From NCBI RefSeq assembly GCF_003171515.1, contig NW_027093983.1, positions 1 through 64,000 on the forward strand: a stretch of 64,000 nucleotides of DNA, in the 5' to 3' direction. Within the stretch, counting starts at the first letter, position 1, and each line of letters begins with the position of its first letter. Shown here piece after piece: positions 9,201 to 17,469 of the stretch. The notes below the pieces were generated by a model. It saw only the letters and a program-made list of their open reading frames with translations, searched no databases and was not told where the DNA came from. Origin of the DNA: Pyrenophora tritici-repentis (taxonomy: Eukaryota; Ascomycota; Dothideomycetes; Pleosporales; Pleosporaceae). The position numbers were made by a program, and so were the translations under genes.

Positions 9201-12200
9201 TGACTCCTGCATTGAAAGAAGCTTTTCCTAGTTATGCTCCTGCCCATAGACCTTTAATTGATGCACAAACGTTGCTTCCTATTAATCCTTATTGAATAGC
9301 AGGTTTTGCTTCCGGCGATGGTTCTTTTATGGTTAAACTGAGAGTTAGTGATGCTTATAGTGCAGGAGGTCGTGTTGATTTGGCCTTTGTTTTAACTCAA
9401 CATTCTCGTGATCTGTCTCTTATTAAGTGTTTAGCTGATTACTTTTCATGCGGACAGTTTTATACTTATAAGGATTATGCGGAATTTAAATGTAGAAATT
9501 TCAAGGAGATCTATGAAACAATATTACCCTTTTTCCTTAAATACCCTATTCTGGGTGTGAAATCAAAAGATTTCGAAGATTGAGTTAAGGCTGCGGAGAT
9601 TATTAATTCGAAAGCTCATCTCACTAAGGAAGGGTTGGAGCAAATTAGAGCGATTAAGGCTGGAATGAATAGAAATAGAGAGAATGTTAAATAGTTTTTA
9701 TTTTTATATCATAATTGTCTTATCATGTTATATATTATTTTTGTATAAAGTTATTAAGCTTATTTGTATGATAAATTTTACTTCCGAGGATGTCTATGAC
9801 GCCATTCCTACTGTTGTTACAACTTTTGTAGCAATAATTGCCAAAATTTCTATTTTTATTTTCTTGTTAGAATTAGTTCACTATACAAGTAAACCAATTC
9901 TGGATCTAGATTTTTCTTGAACAACAAGCTTGTTATTTAGTTCTCTTTTATCCCTAATTATAGGGACAGTTGTAGGGTTAACACAGTCTAGAATAAAAAG
10001 ACTTTTTGCCTTTAGTACTATATCACACGTAGGGTTTATACTACTAGGTTTAAGTATACACACTGTAGAATCCACACAAGCCTTTATGTTCTATTTAATT
10101 CAATATTCTATCTCAAATTTAAATGCTTTTATGTTAATATTAACAATAGGTTACTCTCTATATTGTTATGTAGATAACGCTAAGTCTACAGAAAGTATTG
10201 GAAAAAAAGAAGATAGTAATGAAAAAAGTCATAAAGAGGAAATTCATGAAAACAACGATAATTTAAGCGATGTAAATAACTCTCCTTTGATTTATCTTTT
10301 TAAGATAAGAGGGGGGTGTAGGAAACTCCTCTTAAGGGTAATACAATCAAATTCCGGGGAACTCCTAAAGCTTCTGGTACCAAGCCACGTGTGAAAGCAC
10401 GTAGGTGGCTGAACTAATTACTCAGAGATGGTAACAAGTCAGAAGATGAATGAAAACGAAATGGACAATCGCGGATCTAAGTCAACAATACTAAATAATA
10501 TTGTTGTAAAAGAGCAACGAGTATACGGTTGTGATAGAAGTAAGATAATATCTCATTCAAGAGGTAAAAGACTACTTCCATTAAGATGTACTCTAGCGGG
10601 TTTCGAGAGAAATTATCGACTCAAAATCCTTTCTAACCAAATAAAAACCTTAAAAAGATTTTTTAGTGTAGACCATAAGGGAACTTTATTACACCCTTTA
10701 TTCGTGACAGGATTTGCTGATGCTGAATCTAACTTTTTAGTAGTAATAACTAAGAGTAAAAATTTGAAGCTAGGTTGAACTGTACAACTTTGTTTTCAAA
10801 TAGGTTTACATAAAAAAGACTTAGAGTTGTTAAAAAAAATAAAATCTTTTTTTGGTGTAGGGAAAATCTACAATAGATCAGAATCTTGTAACTACATGGT
10901 ACGATCTTTAGGTGATTTGAAAGTAATATTAAACCACTTTGAAAGATATCCCTTATTAACTAAAAAACGTGAAGATTTTGAATTATTCACACGAGTATTT
11001 AAGTTAATAGAACAAAAAGAGCACTTAACTTTTTATGGTTTACACGAAATTGTATCAATTAAAGCAGCAATGAATTTTGGCCGTTTATCAGAACATCTAA
11101 AATATTCTTTTCCTGATCTTATTCCAGCAAATAAACCTATACGTTTAAATACCGAGTTATTAAATCAATTAGATCCTCACTGGGTAGTAGGGTTTACATC
11201 AGGAGAGGGTTGTTTTAGCGTTAAAATTACTAAATCTCTTACTGTAAAAACGGGTTTCCAGGTACAATTAAGATTTCAAATAACTCAGCATTCCATCGAA
11301 ACGGCACTTATGCAAAATTTAATTCTTTTCTGAGGCTGCGGTAAAATTTTTAAAAGATCTAACGAAGATAAGGTAGACTTTACAATAAACAAATTTGAAC
11401 ATTTGGTTGACAAAGTTATTCCGGTATTTAAAAGTATACCTATACAAGGTGTAAAAGATAAAGATTTTTTAGATTTTCTAAATGCAGTTGAAATAATTAA
11501 AGCTAAAGAACATTTGACTTCTAAGGGGTTAAATGAATTGCATAAAATTAAACAGGGTATGAATAGGGGAAGAGAATAAAAATTTTATTCTCTTTCTTTT
11601 TTTTTCTTTTGCAGTGTTTAGTAGTTGGTCGGGGTTTTTTTTTGTGATTTATCTGAGATAAATCACCAAAAAAAACCCAGGCGAAAAGAAAAAAAAAAAG
11701 AACAGGAGCTGCTTAATTCTTTTATTTGTATGATAAATTTGAGGTAAGCGATTCAACTTATTGATCAGTTAAAAGGATATTACTATATAAATCCTATGAT
11801 AGCCTTAAGTTTAGGGATAACTTTATTCTCTTTTGCGGGAATACCACCTTTAATAGGGTTCTTTGGTAAACAGATGATTTTAAGTGCAGCTATTGATAAC
11901 GGGTATATATTTATGGCCTTAGTTGCTATATTAACAAGCGTTATAAGTGCTGTATATTATTTAACGATTATTAAACAAATCTTTTTTGATAAACCAGATT
12001 ACCTTATAAACGAGGAACTAAAGGATTTTAAAGCAGACGGTTTAATTACTGAAAAAGATACTATCGTTAAAAAAGTTGATATTAAAATAAACAATATTGT
12101 TATATCAACCTCATTAAGTTTATCTATTTCAGTTATTACTTTAGTAATAACATTATTTATTTTTATACCTGAAGAGTTATTAAGTTTAGCTAATATATTA

Positions 12201-12224
12201 GCATTAATAATTTTTAATTTATAA
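6212..12224 (+). CDS. nad2: NADH dehydrogenase subunit 2 (arm A copy; 4 exons)
   Basis: Proton-pumping membrane subunit of complex I in the inner mitochondrial membrane. Exons inferred from protein continuity, a T before and a G at the end of each intron: 6212-6768, 8171-8401, 9789-10286, 11751-12224, joining in phase to about 586 residues. Typical NAD2 text includes [19 protein letters not shown] and [14 protein letters not shown] hydrophilic insert after [11 protein letters not shown] ([13 protein letters not shown]) is unusual. Arm A has four G at 6380-6383 where arm B has five, which breaks the frame in exon 1; the arm B reading is correct for the protein. The TAA stop (12222-12224) abuts the ATG of nad3. 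Three intron ORFs continue in frame from the exons. Confidence 0.95.
6769..8106 (+). pseudogene. LAGLIDADG homing endonuclease in nad2 intron 1, broken by a hairpin element
   Basis: Double-motif LAGLIDADG enzyme. The frame runs from nad2 exon 1 through the intron core. First motif [13 protein letters not shown] (about 7144), second [13 protein letters not shown] (about 7699). Stop at 8104-8106. Between the two halves, just after LFKEVFN, a 70-base family 2 hairpin (7467-7538) is inserted; it brings an in-frame TAA (7516-7518), after which the same frame resumes with [14 protein letters not shown]. Both repeat arms have the same break, so it is not a sequencing slip. Confidence 0.8.
7467..7538. 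repeat. Hairpin element, family 2, inside an endonuclease gene
   Basis: Arms cagccccagtcttctttttt and aaaaaaagaagacgcgaggg; centre atatctaacaaattttttgtta. It interrupts the conserved LAGLIDADG reading frame of nad2 intron 1 and adds a stop codon. Arm B copy 55222-55292. Confidence 0.85.
8402..9694 (+). CDS. LAGLIDADG homing endonuclease in nad2 intron 2
   Basis: Intact double-motif enzyme. The frame is open from nad2 exon 2 through the whole ribozyme core to TAG at 9692-9694, so it would be made as a fusion with the exon and then processed. Motifs: [13 protein letters not shown] near 8806 and [13 protein letters not shown] near 9290. Several TGA codons are read as Trp. Arm B copy 53064-54356. 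Confidence 0.9.
8402..9788 (+). other. Group I intron, nad2 intron 2
   Basis: Inserted after AGT CCT (SP|DVYDAIP), ends with G at 9788. Same core family as nad2 introns 1 and 3: aattccgggaaccccctag, cgcggatctaaatcagtc, aaaagagcaacgagtatacgg. The 3' end carries atgataaattt, also seen near the 3' ends of nad2 intron 3 and the nad3 intron. Confidence 0.8.
10287..11579 (+). CDS. LAGLIDADG homing endonuclease in nad2 intron 3
   Basis: Open frame from nad2 exon 3 through the ribozyme core to TAA at 11577-11579. First motif [13 protein letters not shown] (about 10699; C/F positions altered to S/N), second [12 protein letters not shown] (about 11180). Several TGA-Trp codons. The first motif lacks the usual second acidic-glycine pattern (AES instead of GEG), a common variant in this family. 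Arm B copy 51179-52471. Confidence 0.88.
11596..11699. repeat. Hairpin element, family 1, in nad2 intron 3
   Basis: Arms ttttttttcttttgc and gcgaaaagaaaaaaaaaaag; core gtgatttatctgagataaatcac; flank agtgtttagtagttggtc. Same subfamily as 5838-5940. Arm B copy 51058-51163 differs by a few bases in its homopolymer runs. Confidence 0.85.
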
Positions 12225-14307
12225 ATGACAAGTACAACTTTTTTCATTATCTTTATACCTATTTTAGCGATTTTATTATTAGCGATTAATTTAATCTTAG
12301 CACCACATAATCCTGGAATTTGATATAGGAAATCAAATATTAGGGATAAACTGCCAAAATCCGGGAAACCCCTAAAGCTTCTGATACCAAGCTATAGTAT
12401 AAAGGCTATAAGTGGATGAACTAATTACTCATGTATGGTGACAATTCAGAAGATATCTGAAAAGATAATGGGTAATCGCGGATCTAAATCAGAGTTTAAA
12501 TTAGTAGATAAGAGAAATCTTATGTTAAACTCTGTAAAAGAGCAACGAGTAGACGGTAGTTCATGAGGTAATATCTTACCTCATGTAAGATGTACTCTAG
12601 CGGGTTTCGAAAGAAACTATCAAGTCAAAATCCTTTCTAACCTTATAAATTACACTACCTTTTTCTCACTTATTTTTTTTTTCTTTTGCTTTAAATCCAC
12701 AACAAATCATGAGCAAAAGAAAAAAAAAATTAAACAAAGCAGAGAGGGTAAACACCTTTCAGCTGCGAAATTATACTAATCACCCATCTACATTAAACTT
12801 AAACCCTTGATATATTTCTGGGTTTACAGACGGTGAAGGTTGTTTTATGTTAACTATAATAAAAGATAAAAAATATACATTAGGTTGACGTGCATCTTGT
12901 AGATTCGTTATAAGTTTAAATAAAAAAGACTTAAAAATACTAAATGGTTTTAAGGACTTTTTTGGTGCAGGTACTATTTCGTTTATGGGGGAAAACGCTG
13001 TCCAATATCGTGTTGAATCTTTAAAAGATTTAGCTATTATAATTAATCATTTCGATAAATACCCCTTAATAACTAAAAAACAAGCGGATTATACATTATT
13101 TAAATCAGCTTATTATTTAATTAAAAATAAAAGTCATCTGACAAATAAAGGAATCTTAGAACTTGTAGCTTTAAAAGCTGTATTAAATAGAGGTTTAAGC
13201 AAAGACTTAGGTGTAGCTTTTCCTGATATAGTTCCCGCTTTAAGACCTGAAGTATTATTATCTAAAGTTGTAGATCCTTACTGATTAGTAGGGTTTACGG
13301 ATGCAGAAGGTTGTTTCAGCGTTGTGATATTTAAATCTTTAACATCTAAATTACCCTCCAACGACTCCGTAGTTGGGGGTAGCAGGGGCTAGGAGAGGCT
13401 ATTAAATTAAGCTTTATTTTAACTCAGAGTAGTAGAGATAAAGATTTAATGATTAGCCTAATGGAATATTTAGGGTCTGGGTTTATAACTTCAGTTAATA
13501 GAGGAACAATTGATTTTAAGATAACCAAATTTTCTAGTATAAGAGATATTATTATCCCATTATTTGAAAAATATCCTTTACAAAGTAGTAAAAATAGAAA
13601 ATTTTTATATTTTAGTGAGGTGGTAAAATTAGTGGATAATAAAGCTCATTTAACTGAACAAGGGTTAAATCGAATTCGTATTATTAAAAATAAAATAAAT
13701 ACAGATTAATAAACAATAGCGTGATAAAATTTAGTTGTAAATATATAAGCATGATAAATTTGACTATGCGTACCAAGAAAAGGATAGTGCTTTCGAATGT
13801 GGTTTCCACTCCTTTTTAGGGCAAAATAGAACACAGTTTAGTGTTTCATTTTTTATCTTTGGGTTATTGTTCTTACTTTTCGACCTTGAAATTCTTTTAG
13901 TTTATCCTTACGCTGTAAGTACAAATACTAACGATATTTATGGTTTAAGTATAATGTTAATTTTCTTTGTGTTATTAACATTAGGTTTTGTGTTTGAATT
14001 AGGTAAAGGTGCTCTTACTATAGAGAGTAGACAAACATCTTCCTATAGTACTGAAGATAATACTATACCTCATGCATTTTTATCCTGACTTCTAAGTATA
14101 CGTAAAACTAGCTGTGTTTTACACAGCAATCGTTATTCTATCTTAATAATATGTTTGGGTATTTATCGTATATTTACTACCCTTTTAAATCTTAAATATA
14201 AAAAACGAATACTGACTGTTTTTTTATTTTTATTGGGTATGGTACAATTTAGATATTTAGATCTTTTTTATAGTGTTATATTACTAGCTTATATACTTTA
14301 TATTTAG
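12225..14307 (+). CDS. nad3: NADH dehydrogenase subunit 3 (arm A copy; 2 exons, extended tail)
   Basis: Small membrane subunit of complex I. ATG directly follows the nad2 stop, the usual fungal nad2-nad3 arrangement. Exon 1 12225-12314 (ends LAPHNP), exon 2 from 13771 ([15 protein letters not shown], then the conserved [15 protein letters not shown]). The ordinary protein should end near HAFLS, but with TGA as Trp the frame runs on. The arm border lies at 14143: here it continues 72 residues into a hydrophobic stretch to TAG 14305-14307 (about 208 residues); arm B ends after 26 different codons. Which end is used is unknown. Confidence 0.92.
12671..12730. repeat. Short hairpin element with cttttgc/gcaaaag arms
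   Basis: Arms tttttttttcttttgct and gagcaaaagaaaaaaaaa around taaatccacaacaaatcat. It has the outer arms of family 1 without the inner ttatttatc stem. A similar short form is at 63730-63793. Arm B copy 50028-50090. Confidence 0.8.
13353..13397. repeat. GC-rich hairpin insertion
   Basis: Stem ccctccaac / gttgggggt with a short loop, then agcaggggctaggagagg. Stands out as GC-rich in an AT-rich endonuclease gene and interrupts its frame. Arm B copy 49361-49405. Confidence 0.7.
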
Positions 14308-15220
14308 TTAGTCTTTTACTCCTAGAAAAAATCCATATTAAAAGGTCGGAATTTTTATTTTCAGTAGGTTTATTCTAATTAATAGGTTTAATATCCATAT
14401 TTGACCAGGTTATTAGTCAAGAGTTATGGCTAATTATACTTATCTATCCAGCATTCATGTACTGTTAATACATATGGGTGTAGCTATGTTAATTCTCCCT
14501 TGAATATTAGACAACAGGGATTTAAACTCATTAGGTGGTAAGATAAAAAATTATTAGAAGTTTTAGATATTATTTATTGTAAATAAAAAAAAAAAGATCC
14601 CCTATATAGTATAATAACAGCTATCTTACTTATATGTTTATTAATGATTATAAATATACTTTGTTCTTTATTAGGAGTAACAGTATGCTGTGAAAGCTAC
14701 ACATCATTCTATATTACTTTATTTAGTAGATTAGTATTCATAAAATTAATAACATTACCTATTTTATTGCCTAATTCTAAAAAGGATAAATGGCATAATA
14801 TTTTAGGTATGTCGGTATTTTTACCTTTAGCTATTATTCCTAGCTCATATGGATACTTTTACTACATATTACCTGAATTATTCAATCTTAAATTAATTAT
14901 TGTGGATTATATTAAAAGTCTTTCAGACCTAGTTAAAAACTGCTTAGATTATCTTAAAATTATTTCTCTAAATATAATCTATCTAAAGCTAACTTAAAAG
15001 ATATATGTTTAGAATTAAATATTTAATATTTTTGAATTATTCTACTAAAAATAGGGGAATAATTAGGGGGTAATATCAGGTTTATTAATATTACGCCTGG
15101 TACTTGTTAAATATTCTAAATATATTTTATCTGAATACGGATTTGATAGCAGACCGTTATCTACGAGAAGGAAAAGTTTCTTAAATCATAGGTGACAAAA
15201 TAAATATTATATATCCTCGT
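14308..15220 (+). pseudogene. Degraded membrane-protein coding stretch
   Basis: Several short open frames encode hydrophobic peptides (14644-14997 gives 117 residues with likely membrane helices; around 14360-14560 pieces such as SIFDQVISQELWLIILIYP and HMGVAMLILPWILDNRDL appear in different frames). Position just upstream of the repeat-protein paralogue suggests this was its membrane region, as in the arm A protein. No recognised family. Frameshifts may be real or sequencing errors. Confidence 0.4.
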
Positions 15221-15667
15221 ATGGCACGGTCTATAGCTAATATGAGACATTTTAATTTTATAAAATCTATGCCAAGATTACCACTCATTAGAGTAACACC
15301 TCTATCTAACTATACAGATAATGCAAATCTTATAGTTTATGTGAAAGGATCTTTAAATGATCTTCTTAATTTTTATAATATATATGTGAAAAAGTTAATA
15401 AATAAAGCTCAGCTATTAAATATTACGGAGGCTTTCGATAACGAAAGCCTTAATATACATCTATATGGGTTAAATATAAATATAGAGAAAGAATCTGTAA
15501 AAAGTCTATTAAAGGTTCAAATTACAGATTCCAAAGGTAAAGATTTTAAGTATAATTATGATCCTAAAGGATATACAAAAGCTTTATTTAATAAATATCA
15601 TAGTGGTATAGATATATTAAATAATTTGTATAGAAGTTCACTACTTCACTTAACAAAACCTGAATAA
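15221..15667 (+). CDS. Unknown ORF, 148 residues, upstream of the repeat-protein paralogue
   Basis: ATG 15221 to TAA 15665-15667. Mixed charged protein without clear membrane segments (for example YVKGSLNDLLNFYNIYVKK). The same frame stays open just after the TAA into a linker rich in QQGGDIPQG. It may be the middle part of one long protein with 15680-16959, divided by the stop. No family recognised. Confidence 0.5.
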   Translation: MARSIANMRHFNFIKSMPRLPLIRVTPLSNYTDNANLIVYVKGSLNDLLNFYNIYVKKLINKAQLLNITEAFDNESLNIHLYGLNINIEKESVKSLLKVQITDSKGKDFKYNYDPKGYTKALFNKYHSGIDILNNLYRSSLLHLTKPE

Positions 15668-15679
15668 TCTTTTAGCAAT

Positions 15680-16959
15680 TTAGTCATTAATGTGCAAGAC
15701 AAGATCATATATAACGATCCTAATATTCAACAAGGGGGTGATATTCCACAAGGGGTGATGTTCCACAAGGAGAACCCTCTTGTTTAAATAAAGGTCAAAA
15801 AAGAGTCCTGGAGGGTGTAGAAGACTGTAATAGAAATAAGAGAGTCTGTAATACTAACACAGCTCATACCAATCTAGTCAATTTCACTGTTAATATTAAA
15901 CCTATAAATAATAACATTATTACTTGGGATGATTTAGATAAGTCTATAGATTGTACCACTGTTCACAGGAAAATAACAAATTTAATTATATTAGGGGAAG
16001 TTAGAGAATGAGATTCCATTAGAAGATTGAATTTTGATACTGAAGAAACCAAATCTGAATTCTATAGGCAGATAAAACATGGATTTTTACGTTATAAGAG
16101 GTATGTTCCTCGTACTCATTTAAAAACATTACTTCGAGAATTGGACAAGTATATGAACGCTCCCCCTATAAATCCAAATAGTATTAATGAATCTGATTTT
16201 TTAGAGCATAGTTTAAATTATAAAAATATTTACGTAAAGATTTCAAATTTACTTAATGAAAATAGCTTGGGGCCCAAAGATCGTGTGAATAAGTTGTTAT
16301 TTACCCCGGAAAGTTTAAGATATCAATTTTATGATAAGCTTAGAGAATCCAATCTAACATGCAACAATGTAATTTCTACTGTTAAGATTATGACATTGGA
16401 AAATGCATTGAAAAATAAGATCAACTTTGTTGAATATCATATAACTCAAGATGATCTTTCAAAAGATTTAAGCTTGGATACCCTTTATTACAAGCTTAAT
16501 AAGTTAATTGAATCAGGGCAAGTGGATCTAAACCAAAAGATCAACCATCTGAAATATGAATCCAAAAAAGTAAAAATAAATTTCTATGCCTCAGTTCAGC
16601 TCTTAGAATTAGCGAAAAATAATGATTCATCTTCTGTTACTATAAGACAAGTGGTTAATAATCTTTCTAAATTTATAAATTATACGTACACTCACTCTCA
16701 CAGTATAAAAATAAAGGATTTCACAGCAGATAGTTTAAAATTTGATAATTTATATTATAAGATTTCAAATTTTATAGCTTCAAACGAAAACTTAAACAAA
16801 AGTTCTCCTATTAGTCTACTTATATTTGAACCTGAAAGTTTAAGGAGGGATTTTTATAGTATTATTAAAGTTTTACACGGAGGAAGGCGTGAGCCACAAA
16901 GGTTAGGAACCCTACTGAAAACATTGAAAGTACAGATGGATATGCATAACTCCATTTAA
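15680..16959 (+). CDS. Unknown protein with four ~87-residue repeats (paralogue of the arm A/B protein)
   Basis: Linker with GQKRVLEG and NRNKRVCN, matching KKRALDNT and YNKRAKID in the arm protein, then four units starting near 15912, 16177, 16435 and 16699. Unit signatures: ITWDDL, NESDFL, ITQDDL, IKDFT at the start; IYVKISNLL, LYYKLNKLI, LYYKISNFI in the middle; ESLRYQFYDKL, VKINFYASV, ESLRRDFYSII near the end. TAA at 16957-16959. A run of four G at 15752-15755, where the neighbouring repeat has five, breaks the frame in the linker. No obvious start codon for the repeat part; the frame continues upstream. Function unknown; repeats could form a helical scaffold. Confidence 0.6.
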
Positions 16960-17264
16960 TACAGGTAAATCCCGTAATTACTAGAATTTTCGGTGATTAA
17001 TTTATTCACCGTAAAATATCTAATTGAAATGAATAAGGAAAAGTATATGTAAAACAAACTATTTCTACATTGTAATTCTAGCCTAGATGTTTAAAAGACG
17101 CTTTTTTTATATGATAAAGTTAGATATTTTTCTAGCAATTTCAATTTAAATTACGTGGATAAACCCAAAATAGGATTAGCTTTTCCTCAACTATTTAGCG
17201 ATTAGTTACGCATAATAAACTTGTTATGAGGGTAAGGATTTTACCAGTTATCACAACGAATCCC
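16960..17264. other. Spacer upstream of nad1
   Basis: AT-rich, no gene recognised. Contains a small hairpin (cggtgattaatttattcaccg near 17001). Confidence 0.6.
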
Positions 17265-17350
17265 CGTATATATATAGTATATACTGGAAAATGACCGTTA
17301 CATTCTGTAACGGTCATTAGGGAGAATATGAACTTAGGTTTATTAAAGCC
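17265..17350 (+). promoter_or_regulatory. Recurrent structured element upstream of nad1
   Basis: Order: AT stem ending tatactggaaaat, perfect hairpin gaccgttac/gtaacggtc, then tagggagaa, then aacttaggtttattaaagcc. The same order is found in gene sense upstream of rps3, nad4 and cob. Ends about 120 bases before the nad1 start. May be a 5' leader, promoter or processing element. Confidence 0.5.
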
Positions 17351-17469
17351 TAAAGCACATTTCATAATAAAATATATAATCTATGCGCTTAAAATAGATA
17401 ATTAACTTGATTTATTAAAATATACTTTTTAACTAAATGTAATTTTAAGATCATTCTTCTAAATTTAAA

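Larger units (their letters stand above)
10287..11750 (+). other. Group I intron, nad2 intron 3
   Basis: Inserted after AAC TCT CCT and ending with G at 11750 before ATT CAA ([13 protein letters not shown]). Core elements aattccggggaactcctaaa, cgcggatctaagtcaac and aaaagagcaacgagtatacgg place it in the same family as introns 1 and 2. A family 1 hairpin sits between the ORF stop and the 3' end. Confidence 0.8.
12315..13709 (+). pseudogene. LAGLIDADG homing endonuclease in nad3 intron, broken
   Basis: Frame continues from nad3 exon 1. Motifs [13 protein letters not shown] (about 12811) and [13 protein letters not shown] (about 13281). Two insertions: a hairpin of ttttcttttgc/gcaaaagaaaa type (12671-12730) in the linker before motif 1, and a GC-rich hairpin at 13353-13397 just after motif 2 that adds a TAG and shifts the frame. 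Downstream the enzyme text resumes ([23 protein letters not shown]). Same state in both arms. Confidence 0.8.
12315..13770 (+). other. Group I intron in nad3
   Basis: Lies between CCT and TAC of HNP|YQEKD and ends with G. Core strings aatccgggaaacccctaaagc, gggtaatcgcggatctaaatca and aaaagagcaacgagtagacgg show it belongs to the same intron family as the nad2 introns. The 3' end has atgataaatttgac. Confidence 0.82.
1..14143 (+). repeat. Large inverted repeat, arm A
   Basis: Mirror image of 48614-62791: paired coordinates add up to 62757 near the inner end, drifting to about 62790 near the outer end through small indels. The arm starts before the window edge, so its full length is unknown (at least 14.1 kb). 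It carries trnF, trnL, trnQ, trnH, trnM, an unknown repeat-protein ORF, a GIY-YIG gene, nad2 and nad3. The inner border is at 14143, where the match to arm B stops inside the nad3 tail. Differences seen between arms are mostly one-base homopolymer changes. Confidence 0.97.

Noticed and set aside
9881..10075. Minus-strand ORF (mirror 52683-52877)
   Set aside because: Antisense to nad2 exon 3.
11999..12247. Minus-strand ORF (and its arm B mirror 50510-50758)
   Set aside because: Antisense to nad2 exon 4.
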